Part shown: positions 37,262 to 45,655 of the stretch, piece after piece
Layout: every line of letters starts with the position of its first letter
Numbering within the stretch: the first letter of the stretch is position 1
Source of the DNA: Cellulosimicrobium arenosum
Lineage (GTDB): Bacteria > Actinomycetota > Actinomycetes > Actinomycetales > Cellulomonadaceae
Direction of reading: 5' to 3'
Assembly: GCF_014837295.1 (NCBI RefSeq)
Contig: NZ_JACYHB010000005.1
Span: 208,098 to 272,097 of the forward strand
DNA length: 64,000 nt
The notes under the pieces: model-generated
Database searches by the model: none
What the model saw: only the letters and a program-made list of their open reading frames with translations
What the model was told of the DNA's origin: nothing
Made by a program: the position numbers and the translations under genes

Positions 37262-38307
37262 GCTGTACCTCCTGGTGCCGTCGCGGTCCCTCCCGCCCGG
37301 GTCGCGGGCGCGAGCTGCACGGTCACGTTGTCGATCAGTCGGGTGGTGCCCACGCGCGCGGCCACGAGGAGGAGGCCCGGACCGACGGCGCCGGGCGCCA
37401 GGTCCACCACGGTAGCCGGATCGACGAGCACCAGGTAATCGACGTCAACGTCGCGCGCCCCCTCGAGGATTCCCCGCGCGGCCGCGAGGACGCCGTCCGC
37501 CCCCGCACCCGCGAGCGCCGCGTCGGCGCCGGCGCTCAGGCCGCGGTGCAGCGCGAGCGCCTGCTCGCGCTCCGCGGGCGTCAGGTACGCGTTGCGCGAG
37601 GAGCGCGCCAGCCCGTCCTGCTCGCGGACGGTCGGCACGGCGACGATCTCGACCGGCACGTCGAGGTCGGCCACCATGCGCCGGACCGCGAGGAGCTGCT
37701 GGGCGTCCTTCGCGCCGAACACCGCGGCGTCGGGGGCGGTGAGGTGCACGAGCTTGAGGACGACGGTGAGGACGCCGTCGAAGTGCCCGGGCCGCGACGC
37801 GCCCTCGAGCACCGTGCCGGTCCGCCCGGACGTGACCCGCACGATCGGTCCCTCGCCGGCCGGGTCGCGTCCCAGGTCCGGATACATCTCCTCGGTGCTC
37901 GGGGCGAAGACCAGGTCGACGCGCGCGTCGGCACCTCCCACGGAGAGCAGCGCGAGATCCCCCTCGAGGTCGCGCGGGTACCTCGCAAGGTCCTCGCCCG
38001 GTCCGAACTGCAGCGGGTTGACGAAGATCGTCACCACGACCTGGCCGTCCTCGCCCGCCTCCGTCCGCGCGCGGCGCACGAGCTCGAGGTGCCCGGCGTG
38101 CAGAGCGCCCATGGTCATCACGACGACGCGCCGGGTCCTGCGGGTCGCGCCCAACGCCGCCCGCAGCTGGTCCCGCGTCGTGACGACGCGCGGTTCGTCG
38201 GGCCGTCCGGACCCGCTCGCGTGGTCAGTGCTGGGCGTGCTGGCCGTGCTGGCCGTGCTGGCCGTGCTGGCCGTGCTGGCCGTGCTGTCCGTGCTGTCCG
38301 TGCTCAT
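37258..38307 (-). CDS. panC: Pantoate-beta-alanine ligase
   Basis: A 349-residue pantothenate synthetase, joining pantoate and beta-alanine with [15 protein letters not shown] holds the HIGH-type motif, [21 protein letters not shown] and [20 protein letters not shown] are pantoate and ATP sites, FGAKDAQQL and [11 protein letters not shown] complete the family pattern. About 38 residues at the N-terminus are an insertion of repeated Ser-Thr-Asp/Ala triplets made by a 9-bp DNA repeat. ATG 38307 is supported by its 4-bp ATGA overlap with the upstream DUF2520 gene. panD, coupled at the 3' end, supplies its beta-alanine. Confidence 0.93.
   Translation of the reverse strand: MSTDSTDSTASTASTASTASTASTPSTDHASGSGRPDEPRVVTTRDQLRAALGATRRTRRVVVMTMGALHAGHLELVRRARTEAGEDGQVVVTIFVNPLQFGPGEDLARYPRDLEGDLALLSVGGADARVDLVFAPSTEEMYPDLGRDPAGEGPIVRVTSGRTGTVLEGASRPGHFDGVLTVVLKLVHLTAPDAAVFGAKDAQQLLAVRRMVADLDVPVEIVAVPTVREQDGLARSSRNAYLTPAEREQALALHRGLSAGADAALAGAGADGVLAAARGILEGARDVDVDYLVLVDPATVVDLAPGAVGPGLLLVAARVGTTRLIDNVTVQLAPATRAGGTATAPGGTA
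38228..38299. repeat. panC: Eight-copy 9-bp tandem repeat inside the 5' end of panC
   Basis: Eight consecutive 9-bp units, GTGCTGGGC once, GTGCTGGCC five times, GTGCTGTCC twice (plus strand), encode Ser-Thr-Asp/Ala-type triplets on the minus strand. As each unit is three codons, gain or loss of copies keeps the frame and only changes the tail length. Confidence 0.9.
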
Positions 38308-39269
38308 GCCGTGCCGCCCTCCTCGTCGCGCGCGTCGAGCGCCGCGCGGACACGGCGCTCGGCGACCTCGTCGATCCGCCCGGCCGAGCGGGCGCGACGC
38401 GCGGCCCCGCGCGCGAGGGAGCGGTACGACGGCGGGGTGTCCGCCGCGTCGGCGTCCGTGGCCGCGAGCGCTCCCAGCGCCGTCAGGTGCTCGACGACGG
38501 TCCCGACGTCGCCCCGGGAGACCGGCCCGGTGAGCGCGCTGATCGCGCCGGGGCCGCCCTCGGCGCCCTTGTCCGCCGCACGCGTCGCTCCGTCGAGGGC
38601 GGCACCGAGCAACGGGGCGAGGACGCGACCCGGTCGCTCGACGCCCGCCGCCTCGAGCGCCTGCGCCGCCTGCGCGACGAGCACGACGAGGTGGTTCGCG
38701 CCGTGCGCGAGCGCCGCGTGGTAGAGCCCGCGCGACTCCTCCGCGACCACGACGGGCTCTCCGCCCACCTCGACGACCAGAGCCTGACCGATCGGCAGGA
38801 CCGGCGCCGGGCCCGTCACCGCGAACGTGGTCCCCTCGAGCCGGGACAGGTCGAGCGACGTCCCCGTGAAGGTCATCGCCGGGTGGATCGCGAGCGGTAT
38901 GGCCCCGGCCGCGCGGGCCGGGTCGAGGACCCCCGCCCCGTACCGGCCCGAGGTGTGCACGACGATCTGGCCAGGCTGCCACGCCCCGACGTCGGCGAGC
39001 CCGCGGACCAGGCCGGGCAGCACGTCGTCGGGCACGGCGAGGAGCGCGAGCTCGGAGCGCTCCACCACGTCCGGCACCTCGAGCACCGGGACGCCCGGCA
39101 GCAGCGCGGCGGCGCGATCGCGCGACGCCTCCGAGATGCCGCTCGCGCCCACCACGGCGTGACCCGTGGCGCGCAGCGCGCTCCCGAGGACCGCGCCGAC
39201 CCGGCCGGACCCCACGACGCCCACCCCGAGTCGTCCCGGGCGGGTGCCCGGGCCCCCTGCGGCCGTCAC
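38304..39269 (-). CDS. Rossmann-fold and DUF2520 protein
   Basis: A 321-residue protein. The N-terminal NAD(P)-binding domain has [17 protein letters not shown] (GxGxxG), and [13 protein letters not shown] and [12 protein letters not shown] resemble ketopantoate reductase/ProC-like dehydrogenases. The C-terminal helical DUF2520 domain (about 165-290) has [15 protein letters not shown]. The gene is very often directly upstream of panC in actinobacteria and overlaps it here by 4 bp. This has led to suggestions of a role in pantothenate synthesis (for example ketopantoate reduction), but this is unproved. GTG 39269 overlaps the preceding PH-domain gene by 4 bp. Confidence 0.87.
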   Translation of the reverse strand: MTAAGGPGTRPGRLGVGVVGSGRVGAVLGSALRATGHAVVGASGISEASRDRAAALLPGVPVLEVPDVVERSELALLAVPDDVLPGLVRGLADVGAWQPGQIVVHTSGRYGAGVLDPARAAGAIPLAIHPAMTFTGTSLDLSRLEGTTFAVTGPAPVLPIGQALVVEVGGEPVVVAEESRGLYHAALAHGANHLVVLVAQAAQALEAAGVERPGRVLAPLLGAALDGATRAADKGAEGGPGAISALTGPVSRGDVGTVVEHLTALGALAATDADAADTPPSYRSLARGAARRARSAGRIDEVAERRVRAALDARDEEGGTA

Positions 39270-40795
39270 GTCGCGTCCTCGACGACCGGTACGCCGCGCG
39301 GAACCTCGTCGCGCCGCATCCACAGCTCGGGACCTGCGTGGGCGCGGGCGTCGTGGGCCCGCGCGGCCTGCGTGGCGAGGAGGTCTGCGACGACGGCGTC
39401 GTCCAGGTGGGCGGCCTTCGGCGTGACGGGTCCCGGGGTCGAGTGGACCGCGAAGGTCGCGACCCGGAGCCGACGCTGGAGCGGGCCCTGCTCGAGACCG
39501 AGCGACTGCGTGCGCTCGTGGGGGACGACGACGAGCGTCCGGTACAGGCGACCGCTGCGCAGGAGCAGCGCGCGCGGGCTCACGACGAACCCGTTGCGCC
39601 GCCACGCGAGCGGGTCGAGGACCCGCACCCGGCGCGGGCTGGTGACGAAGTGCGCGCCCTCGCCGGCACCGGACAGCGCCTCGTCGAGGACCGCACGTGC
39701 GTCCGGGACACCGAGGTCCGGCAGGACGAGCCAGAGCGCGGCGAGCGCCTCGTCGCGCGTGCCGACGGGCAGCAGCACGCTCGTCGACTCGGCCCCGCTC
39801 GACAGGCCGTATCCGGCGACGTTGACGTCGACGCGCCACCAGCCGGCGCGCCGCCAGAACGGGCTCTGGCGCAGCCGCACCGCCTGCACGCGTCCGGGCG
39901 GGATCGTCTGGGACCGGGTCTCGAGCAGACCGTGACGCAACCGGATGCCGTCGGGAGAGATGGCCGACCGGAACCCGTACGAGCTCGCGAACCGCTGGAA
40001 CAGGAAGCCGCCGAACCCGAGGACCGCGGGCAGCGCGCTGAACAGCACGCCGACCTGGCGGGTCCCGATGATGACGCCGGCGATGGCGAGGACACCCAGC
40101 ACGAGCCCGACGGTCGCCCCCGACAGCACGAGCGACCCGATCAGCCGGCCCGGCAGCACCTGGGTGACCGGCTGTTCCGGAGCCTCCACCGCGACACCGA
40201 GATCTGTCGCGACCCGCCGGTCCGCCGTGTCGGTCCCGACGGGCGACGCGTCGCCGGGCTCGACCTGCTCGGCGTCCGCGACGCCGGCCGCACCCCGGGC
40301 CGCGTTCTTCAGGCCCGCGGCCCGGGCGAGCAGCTCGGCGCGCAGCGAGGCGGCCTCGGACTCCTTGAGGAAGCCCAGCTTCACCCCGGAGTCCGCGCCG
40401 CCGGCCACCTCGAGCCGCAGCTCGGCGAGGCCGAAGAAGCGGGCGAGCAGCGGCTGGACGACGTCCACGGCCTGCAGCCGGTCGAGGCGGGCGCGACGCT
40501 GCTGGCGGAACAGCACACCCGAGCGCAGGTGCACCGTCTCGTCGTCGATCGCATAGGTCGTCATGCGCCATGCGAGCGCCGAGAAGCCCAGACCGACGAG
40601 GCCCACCGCCAGGATGCCGAGGAGGATCTGCCACCAGCGGTCCCCCTCGAGCAGGTTCTGTCCCGCGGGCAGACCGTCGAGCGTGCGCTGGCCCACGACC
40701 ACCAGCAGGACCGCGATCACGGTCCAGCCGCGCACCAGCGGGGTCACCGGGTGGACGCGCCGCCACTCGAGGGTCGCGTCGTCGGCGTCGCTCAC
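39266..40795 (-). CDS. Membrane protein with bacterial PH (YdbT-like) domains
   Basis: A 509-residue membrane protein. TM pairs at about 22-42 and 57-77 precede the first bPH2 domain ([30 protein letters not shown]). A second TM pair (about 215-265) precedes a second one ([26 protein letters not shown]), and a third copy lies near the C-terminus ([23 protein letters not shown]). This matches the YdbS/YdbT-like PH family, of unknown function, proposed to work at the membrane. GTG 40795 overlaps the previous PH gene by 4 bp; the two are a classic ydbS-ydbT pair. Confidence 0.88.
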   Translation of the reverse strand: MSDADDATLEWRRVHPVTPLVRGWTVIAVLLVVVGQRTLDGLPAGQNLLEGDRWWQILLGILAVGLVGLGFSALAWRMTTYAIDDETVHLRSGVLFRQQRRARLDRLQAVDVVQPLLARFFGLAELRLEVAGGADSGVKLGFLKESEAASLRAELLARAAGLKNAARGAAGVADAEQVEPGDASPVGTDTADRRVATDLGVAVEAPEQPVTQVLPGRLIGSLVLSGATVGLVLGVLAIAGVIIGTRQVGVLFSALPAVLGFGGFLFQRFASSYGFRSAISPDGIRLRHGLLETRSQTIPPGRVQAVRLRQSPFWRRAGWWRVDVNVAGYGLSSGAESTSVLLPVGTRDEALAALWLVLPDLGVPDARAVLDEALSGAGEGAHFVTSPRRVRVLDPLAWRRNGFVVSPRALLLRSGRLYRTLVVVPHERTQSLGLEQGPLQRRLRVATFAVHSTPGPVTPKAAHLDDAVVADLLATQAARAHDARAHAGPELWMRRDEVPRGVPVVEDAT

Positions 40796-41307
40796 AGGCC
40801 CGCCAGCCGTGCCTCGCCGCGCGACGCGAGCCGGTCGCGCAGCCGTTCGGCCTCGGCCGGCTCGAGCCCGTCGATCGTCGCGTCGGTCGAGGCCGACGCC
40901 GTGTGCAGCTGGATCTGCGCGATGCGCATCCGGCGCGCCAGCGGCCCGGCCTGGACGTCGACGTACTGCATCCGCCCGTAGGGCACGACGACCAGGGTCC
41001 GGAACAGGATCCCCTTGCGGATGAGGAGGTCGTCGTCGCGCTCGGCGTACCCGATCGCGCGGACCTGTCGCGGCACGACGACCGCGGTCCAGACGGCGTC
41101 GATCACGACGAGAGCGACCAGGACCCACGGCCACCAGTGGTCGACGACCACGAGCAGGACTCCCGCCACGACGACGACGACGGCCAGGGCGATGCCCGCC
41201 GACAGCAGTCGCGCCGTCGCGAGCCGTGGGGACACGCGCGACCAGACGATCCCTGCCGGGTCGAAGGGTCCCGAGGGCATGGCGGACGACGCCGGGTGCT
41301 CGCTCAT
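40792..41307 (-). CDS. PH domain-containing membrane protein (YdbS-like)
   Basis: A 171-residue protein with two adjacent TM helices (about 31-75) and one bPH2 domain (DDLLIRKGILFRTLVVVPYGRMQYVDVQAGPLARRMRIAQ, quoted region about 90-130). It pairs with the larger PH protein encoded downstream, which overlaps it by 4 bp. ATG 41307 lies 6 nt after AACAAT, a probable leaderless promoter; the DUF3180 stop is only 16 bp upstream. Confidence 0.87.
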   Translation of the reverse strand: MSEHPASSAMPSGPFDPAGIVWSRVSPRLATARLLSAGIALAVVVVVAGVLLVVVDHWWPWVLVALVVIDAVWTAVVVPRQVRAIGYAERDDDLLIRKGILFRTLVVVPYGRMQYVDVQAGPLARRMRIAQIQLHTASASTDATIDGLEPAEAERLRDRLASRGEARLAGL

Positions 41308-41313
41308 GGCCCG

Positions 41314-41319
41314 ATTGTT
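41314..41319 (-). promoter_or_regulatory. -10 element AACAAT (leaderless PH-pan cluster)
   Basis: AACAAT on the minus strand, CGGGCC (6 nt), then ATG 41307. It would restart transcription within the long minus-strand run, before the PH-DUF2520-panC-panD-nadB chain. Confidence 0.45.
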
Positions 41320-41323
41320 CCAT

Positions 41324-41839
41324 TCATGCCGGGGTGCCCGCCTCGGGGGACCCTGGTTCCTCTCCGCCGCGGGCGCCGTCCCGGGTCCGCCCACCCTCCC
41401 CGTCGCTCGGCGGGAGCTGACAGAAGCGTTCCGCGACCAGCCCGGCGACGCTGAGCACGACCGCGCACAGGACGGCGATGCCCGCCGCCACCGCACGGTC
41501 ACGACGGGGCTCGATCGCGAGATCGGGCAGGACGACGAGCACCTGGGCCCCGTACCACCCGACGAGCAGCGCGCCCGTCAGCGAGGCGGCCTTGGCCAGC
41601 ACGAACGTCCGTGCCGCCCGGATCGCGTCGAGCGAGGGCCGTTTGCCCTGCTGGTACGAGCGCACCGTCCAGCCGGACCAGAGCACGACGCCGGCGAGCG
41701 CCAGGAGCGCGACGTCCACGATCCACGGGACCTGCGGCAGGTGGACGCCTCGTCCCTCGAGGCCGCGGACGACGAGCCACGCCGCTGTCGCGGTCGCGAC
41801 GACGACGAGCAGCAGGTTCCAGCCGGACGTCCTTCTCAT
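41324..41839 (-). CDS. DUF3180 membrane protein
   Basis: A 171-residue protein with four predicted TM segments (about 8-26, 38-57, 82-100 and 118-138). The stretch GKRPSLDAIRAARTFVLAKAASLTGALLVGWY (about 65-98) is characteristic of DUF3180, a family found only in actinobacteria and nearly always after folK. The C-terminal 30 residues are Gly/Glu-rich. Its ATG shares one base with the folB-folK stop (TGATG). Function is unknown. Confidence 0.87.
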   Translation of the reverse strand: MRRTSGWNLLLVVVATATAAWLVVRGLEGRGVHLPQVPWIVDVALLALAGVVLWSGWTVRSYQQGKRPSLDAIRAARTFVLAKAASLTGALLVGWYGAQVLVVLPDLAIEPRRDRAVAAGIAVLCAVVLSVAGLVAERFCQLPPSDGEGGRTRDGARGGEEPGSPEAGTPA

Positions 41840-44007
41840 CAGCGTTGCTGGTCACCCGGGTGGGAGGACACCGGGTCGAAGACGGGGCGCGACACGGTCT
41901 GGGCGGGGCGCTGGATCTCGGGGTCCGCCAGCGGACCGGGTGCCGACGGGCCCGTGCGGACGGGCGCGAACGGCACGCCGCGGATCAGACCCTCCAGGGC
42001 CTCGGGCGCCTCGGGCGCCTCCGGTGCTGGGGGTGCTGGGGGTGACTGGGGTGACTGGGCTGCTCGAGGCGCTCGGGGTGCTGGGGCCGCCTCCGGTGCC
42101 GACGTGGGCGGAGGAGCGAAGACCGGCGTCGTGAGGCGCGGCGCGGGTCCCGACACCGCGTCCGGTGGCGGCACCGGACCGGGTGCGGGTGCGGGCGCGG
42201 GTGCCGGCCCGGGCGCAGGCGTCGAGCCGGTAGCGGCGTAGGCGTCCGGTCCACCGCTCGGGTCGGAGGAGTCCGCCACCGCAGGGACCGCGCCCGTGGG
42301 GTACGGGGTCGGCTCGGTCAACCAGTCGAGCGCCAGCCAGCGGATGCCGCCACGGTCGGGAGCGGTCGCCGCGAGCGCCGCCACCGGACCTCCCCCGAGG
42401 CCCGGGAGCATCGCGTCCGGGTCGATCTGCGACCAGGGCTCGAGCACGAACGCGCGGGCGTGGGCGCGCGGGTGCGGCAGCTCCAGGTCGTCGGCGACGT
42501 CGGTGAGCGTCCCGTAGACGATCAGGTCCACGTCGAGCGTGCGCGGGTTCCACCGTGCCGTGCGCTCGCGGCCGTGCGCGTGCTCGACGGCCTGGCACGC
42601 GTGCAGCAGGTCGCGCGCGGACAGCCGCGTGCGCGCGAGCAGGACGGCGTTGAGGAAGTCAGGTTGCTCCGGGCCACCGACGGCCTCGGTGCGCGCGAGC
42701 GGCGACACCTCGGTGATCTCGAGGCCGGAGATCCGGTCCAGGTCGGTGACGGCCTGCCGCAGCGTCTGCTGCGGCTCGCCCAGGTTCGCGCCCAGCGCGA
42801 GCACGACGTCGACGAAACCGGCGGGAACGTCGTCCATGCGGTCCGTGGGCCGCGCCGGCTCCGCGGCACCCGGGGCACCCGGGGCGGCCGAGGTCGGAGG
42901 TGTCGGGACGCCCGGCTCCCCGGTCGGGTCGACGACGACCACGGGCTCCCCGTCCGCCGGGCCGGTGGCGAGGTCCTGGTCCACCTCCGACGCCGTGGGC
43001 GCCCCGGTGGGTTCGGGCGTGACCGCCGGTCCGGCAGCCTCGCCGGCGTAGGGAGCCTCCGCCGGGACGTGTGCGTCGGCCGGGTGGAGCGGCTCCGGGT
43101 CGCGCTCCTCGTGGGCCGTCGGCGGTTCGTCGTCCTCCGCCTGGACGACGTCGCCCTCGGCCGTCGACGCGAACGCCGCCGGGTACGTCGGCTCCGTGAC
43201 CGGTGCGCGGGTCTCGTGGTCGTCGACGGGCGGGACAGGAGGCGCCGGGACGGGAGGAGCCGGTGGCGCGGTGGTCCCGGCGTCCTGTGCGGCGTGCCCG
43301 TGCGGACCGGGCGCGCCGACGTCGTGCACCGGACGGGCGTCCGCAGCGAGCGGGTCGGGGTGGGCCCTCGGCGCGTCGTGCGTCGGCCGCGCGTCGGTCG
43401 CGTGCGGATCGGGTGCGGCGCCGGTCGAGGGCGGGATGCTCGGAGGCATCACGGCAGGACTGGGTGCGAGCGCCGGCTCGGGCTCCGGCGTTGCCGGGGG
43501 CGTCGTGCGCTCCACGCCGTGGATGAGCGCGGGCGCGACCGAGCCCACCGGGATCGGGGCCACGGGTGCCGCCGCCACGGGCGCCGCGACGACCGGTACG
43601 ACGACGCGGTCGCGGCGGATCACCACCTCGACGTCGTCGAAGGGCACGGTCAACGGCGCCTGCGGCTTGTGGACCGCGACGTCGACGGCCACGACCGCGT
43701 CGTGGGTGAGGATGGCCGCGGCGATCCGCTCCGCCACCGTCTCCACGAGATCGGCGGGCGACCCGCCGAGCACGGCCACCACGTCGTCCGCGACACCCGC
43801 GTAGCTGACCGTGTCCGCGAGATCGTCGCCGCGCGCGGCGGCGCGCGTGTCCAGGTGCAGCACGACGTCGGCGCTGAAGAGCTGACCGTCGACCTTCTCC
43901 TGTGCGTACACGCCGTGGTGCCCCGTCGCCCGGAGACCGGTGAGGCGGATCCGGTCGAACGGCCGCCCCTCGGCGTCGAGTACCGCCCCTGCGAACGCTG
44001 TGGTCAC
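41839..44007 (-). CDS. folBK: Fused dihydroneopterin aldolase / HPPK (FolB-FolK) with long linkers
   Basis: 722 residues in one unbroken frame. Residues about 1-130 are FolB: IRLTGLRATGHHGVYAQEK, then ERIAAAIL, and VHKPQAPL with the catalytic Lys. Residues about 390-560 are FolK: VLALGANLGEPQQTL, EVSPLARTEAVGGPEQPDFLN, RWNPRTLDVDLIVYG, and LPHPRAHARAFVLEPW. Together they convert dihydroneopterin to 6-hydroxymethyl-dihydropterin diphosphate for FolP. Between them lie about 260 residues of Pro/Ala/Asp-rich low complexity, and about 150 more follow FolK. GGAG lies about 8 nt before GTG 44007. I see no stop or frameshift, so the fusion appears real. Confidence 0.9.
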   Translation of the reverse strand: MTTAFAGAVLDAEGRPFDRIRLTGLRATGHHGVYAQEKVDGQLFSADVVLHLDTRAAARGDDLADTVSYAGVADDVVAVLGGSPADLVETVAERIAAAILTHDAVVAVDVAVHKPQAPLTVPFDDVEVVIRRDRVVVPVVAAPVAAAPVAPIPVGSVAPALIHGVERTTPPATPEPEPALAPSPAVMPPSIPPSTGAAPDPHATDARPTHDAPRAHPDPLAADARPVHDVGAPGPHGHAAQDAGTTAPPAPPVPAPPVPPVDDHETRAPVTEPTYPAAFASTAEGDVVQAEDDEPPTAHEERDPEPLHPADAHVPAEAPYAGEAAGPAVTPEPTGAPTASEVDQDLATGPADGEPVVVVDPTGEPGVPTPPTSAAPGAPGAAEPARPTDRMDDVPAGFVDVVLALGANLGEPQQTLRQAVTDLDRISGLEITEVSPLARTEAVGGPEQPDFLNAVLLARTRLSARDLLHACQAVEHAHGRERTARWNPRTLDVDLIVYGTLTDVADDLELPHPRAHARAFVLEPWSQIDPDAMLPGLGGGPVAALAATAPDRGGIRWLALDWLTEPTPYPTGAVPAVADSSDPSGGPDAYAATGSTPAPGPAPAPAPAPGPVPPPDAVSGPAPRLTTPVFAPPPTSAPEAAPAPRAPRAAQSPQSPPAPPAPEAPEAPEALEGLIRGVPFAPVRTGPSAPGPLADPEIQRPAQTVSRPVFDPVSSHPGDQQR

Positions 44008-44087
44008 GTCCAACTCCGTCCTGCTGCGCTGTCGGTCGTCGTGCCGGGGCGAGCCCGGACCGACATGTTCACCCCATCCTGCTAGGT

Positions 44088-44101
44088 CGCGACGCGTCGC
44101 G
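44088..44101. repeat. 14-bp perfect palindrome between folP and folB-folK
   Basis: CGCGACGCGTCGCG is its own reverse complement. It lies in the 134-bp gap upstream of folB-folK, flanked downstream by two copies of GTCGAGTCCCC (44101 and 44124). It could be a small operator or a chance product of GC-rich DNA. Confidence 0.35.
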
Positions 44102-44141
44102 TCGAGTCCCCCGTCGGACCCGGTCGAGTCCCCTCCGCAGA

Positions 44142-45002
44142 TCACCCCGACGACCCGGCCCAGGCAGCGGCGACACGGACCGCGTCGGCGGACGCGCGCG
44201 CGCTGTGCACACGCACGCCCCACGCCCCGGCGGCAGCCGCCAGGGCGCTCACCGCGGCCGTCGCGTCGTCGCGCTCGCGCGGCGGGACGGGTGCGCCGTC
44301 GGCACCTGCGAGCAGGTGCCCGAGGAATCGCTTGCGCGAGGCGCCGACGAGCACCGGGAGCCCCAGCGCCTCCAGCTCCCCCAGCCGGGCGAGCAACGGC
44401 CAGTTCGCCGTCCCGGCCTTCGCGAACCCCAGGCCCGGGTCGAGCACGATCTGCTCGCGCCGCACGCCCGCCGACCGGAGCGCCGTGACCCGGTCCGCCA
44501 GCTCGGCGCGGACGTCGGTCACGACGTCGTCGTAGTCCTCGAGGGAGTCCATCACGTCGGCGTGCCCCCGCCAGTGCATGCACACGTAGGCGACGCCGGT
44601 GCCCGCGACGACGCCGGCCATGTCCGGGTCGGCGAGCCCCCCCGACACGTCGTTGACCAGCCGGGCCCCGGCCGCGACGGCGCGTTCGGCGACGACGGCC
44701 CGGGTCGTGTCGACGCTCACGACGGCGCCCTCCTCGGCGAGCGCCCACACGAGGGGCAGGACACGGTCGAGCTCGACCTCGACGGGTACGCGCCCCGCAC
44801 CAGGACGGGTCGACTCACCGCCGACGTCGAGGATGTCGGCTCCCTGGGCGAGCAGGTCGTGGGCGTGCTGGTGCGCGGCCCGGGGCTCGTACCACTCCCC
44901 GCCGTCGGAGAACGAGTCGGGCGTGACGTTCACCACGCCCATGACGAGCGTGCGACCGGCATCGGCGAGGTCCTCGAGGCCGGCGACGACGGGGGCACCC
45001 AC
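44142..45002 (-). CDS. folP: Dihydropteroate synthase
   Basis: A 286-residue TIM-barrel enzyme joining 6-hydroxymethyl-dihydropterin diphosphate and p-aminobenzoate. MGVVNVTPDSFSDGG is the diphosphate-binding signature, ILDVGGESTRPGA the second, LVNDVSGG and LDPGLGFAKAG bind the pterin, and LVGASRKRFLG and GVRVHSARAS bind phosphate and sulfonamide-class ligands. GTG 45002 is 4 bp after the folE stop. It is a full-length enzyme of the sulfonamide target class. Confidence 0.95.
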   Translation of the reverse strand: MGAPVVAGLEDLADAGRTLVMGVVNVTPDSFSDGGEWYEPRAAHQHAHDLLAQGADILDVGGESTRPGAGRVPVEVELDRVLPLVWALAEEGAVVSVDTTRAVVAERAVAAGARLVNDVSGGLADPDMAGVVAGTGVAYVCMHWRGHADVMDSLEDYDDVVTDVRAELADRVTALRSAGVRREQIVLDPGLGFAKAGTANWPLLARLGELEALGLPVLVGASRKRFLGHLLAGADGAPVPPRERDDATAAVSALAAAAGAWGVRVHSARASADAVRVAAAWAGSSG

Positions 45003-45006
45003 CGGG

Positions 45007-45654
45007 CTACCTCCCGAGGATGAGGCTCATCGCCTCGGCGCGGGTCGCGCCGTCGCGCATCTGCCCCCGGACCGCGGACGTCACGGTCCGGGAACCGGGC
45101 TTGCGGACCCCGCGCATCGACATGCACAGGTGCTCGCACTCCACGACGACGATCGCGCCCCGCGGCTGCAGGTGCTCGACGAGCGCGTCGGCGACCTGGG
45201 ACGTGAGCCGCTCCTGCACCTGAGGGCGGCGGGCGAAGACGTCGACCAGGCGCGCGAGCTTCGACAGACCGGTGATGCGGCCGTCGGCGTTCGGGATGTA
45301 CCCGACGTGAGCCACGCCGTGGAAGGGGACGAGGTGGTGCTCGCACGTCGAGTACACCTCGATGTCCTTGACGAGCACCATCTCCTCGTGGCCGATGTCG
45401 AACGTCGTGGTCAGCACGTCGTCCGGCTCCTGCCGCAGGCCCGCGAAGACCTCGCGGTAGGCCCGGGCGACGCGCGCGGGCGTGTCGCGCAGGCCCTCGC
45501 GGTCCGGGTCCTCGCCGACGGCGAGCAGCAGCTCGCGCACCGCGGCCTCGGCGCGCGGAGCGTCGTAGGGCGGGACGTCGGCGGGTGCCGGCAGGTCCTG
45601 GGCCGACGTCGCCCGCTGCAGGCCCGCGGTCCGGCCGTCCGGGGTGTCGCCCAC
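45007..45654 (-). CDS. folE: GTP cyclohydrolase I
   Basis: A 215-residue enzyme opening GTP to 7,8-dihydroneopterin triphosphate, the first folate step. [19 protein letters not shown] holds Cys and His zinc ligands, and [22 protein letters not shown] holds the second Cys and the GTP-binding residues. GTG 45654 is one base after the ftsH stop (TGAC GTG arrangement), and folP begins 4 bp after its end. The first 35 residues are not conserved. Confidence 0.95.
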   Translation of the reverse strand: MGDTPDGRTAGLQRATSAQDLPAPADVPPYDAPRAEAAVRELLLAVGEDPDREGLRDTPARVARAYREVFAGLRQEPDDVLTTTFDIGHEEMVLVKDIEVYSTCEHHLVPFHGVAHVGYIPNADGRITGLSKLARLVDVFARRPQVQERLTSQVADALVEHLQPRGAIVVVECEHLCMSMRGVRKPGSRTVTSAVRGQMRDGATRAEAMSLILGR

Positions 45655-45655
45655 G

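Noticed and set aside
38228..38299. CRISPR-like repeat array
   Set aside because: The units are 9 bp, contiguous, without spacers, and encode the N-terminus of PanC.
41839..44007. Frameshift or assembly error joining folB and folK
   Set aside because: The frame is continuous for 722 codons, both domains are complete, and the linker has the same codon bias as the neighbours.
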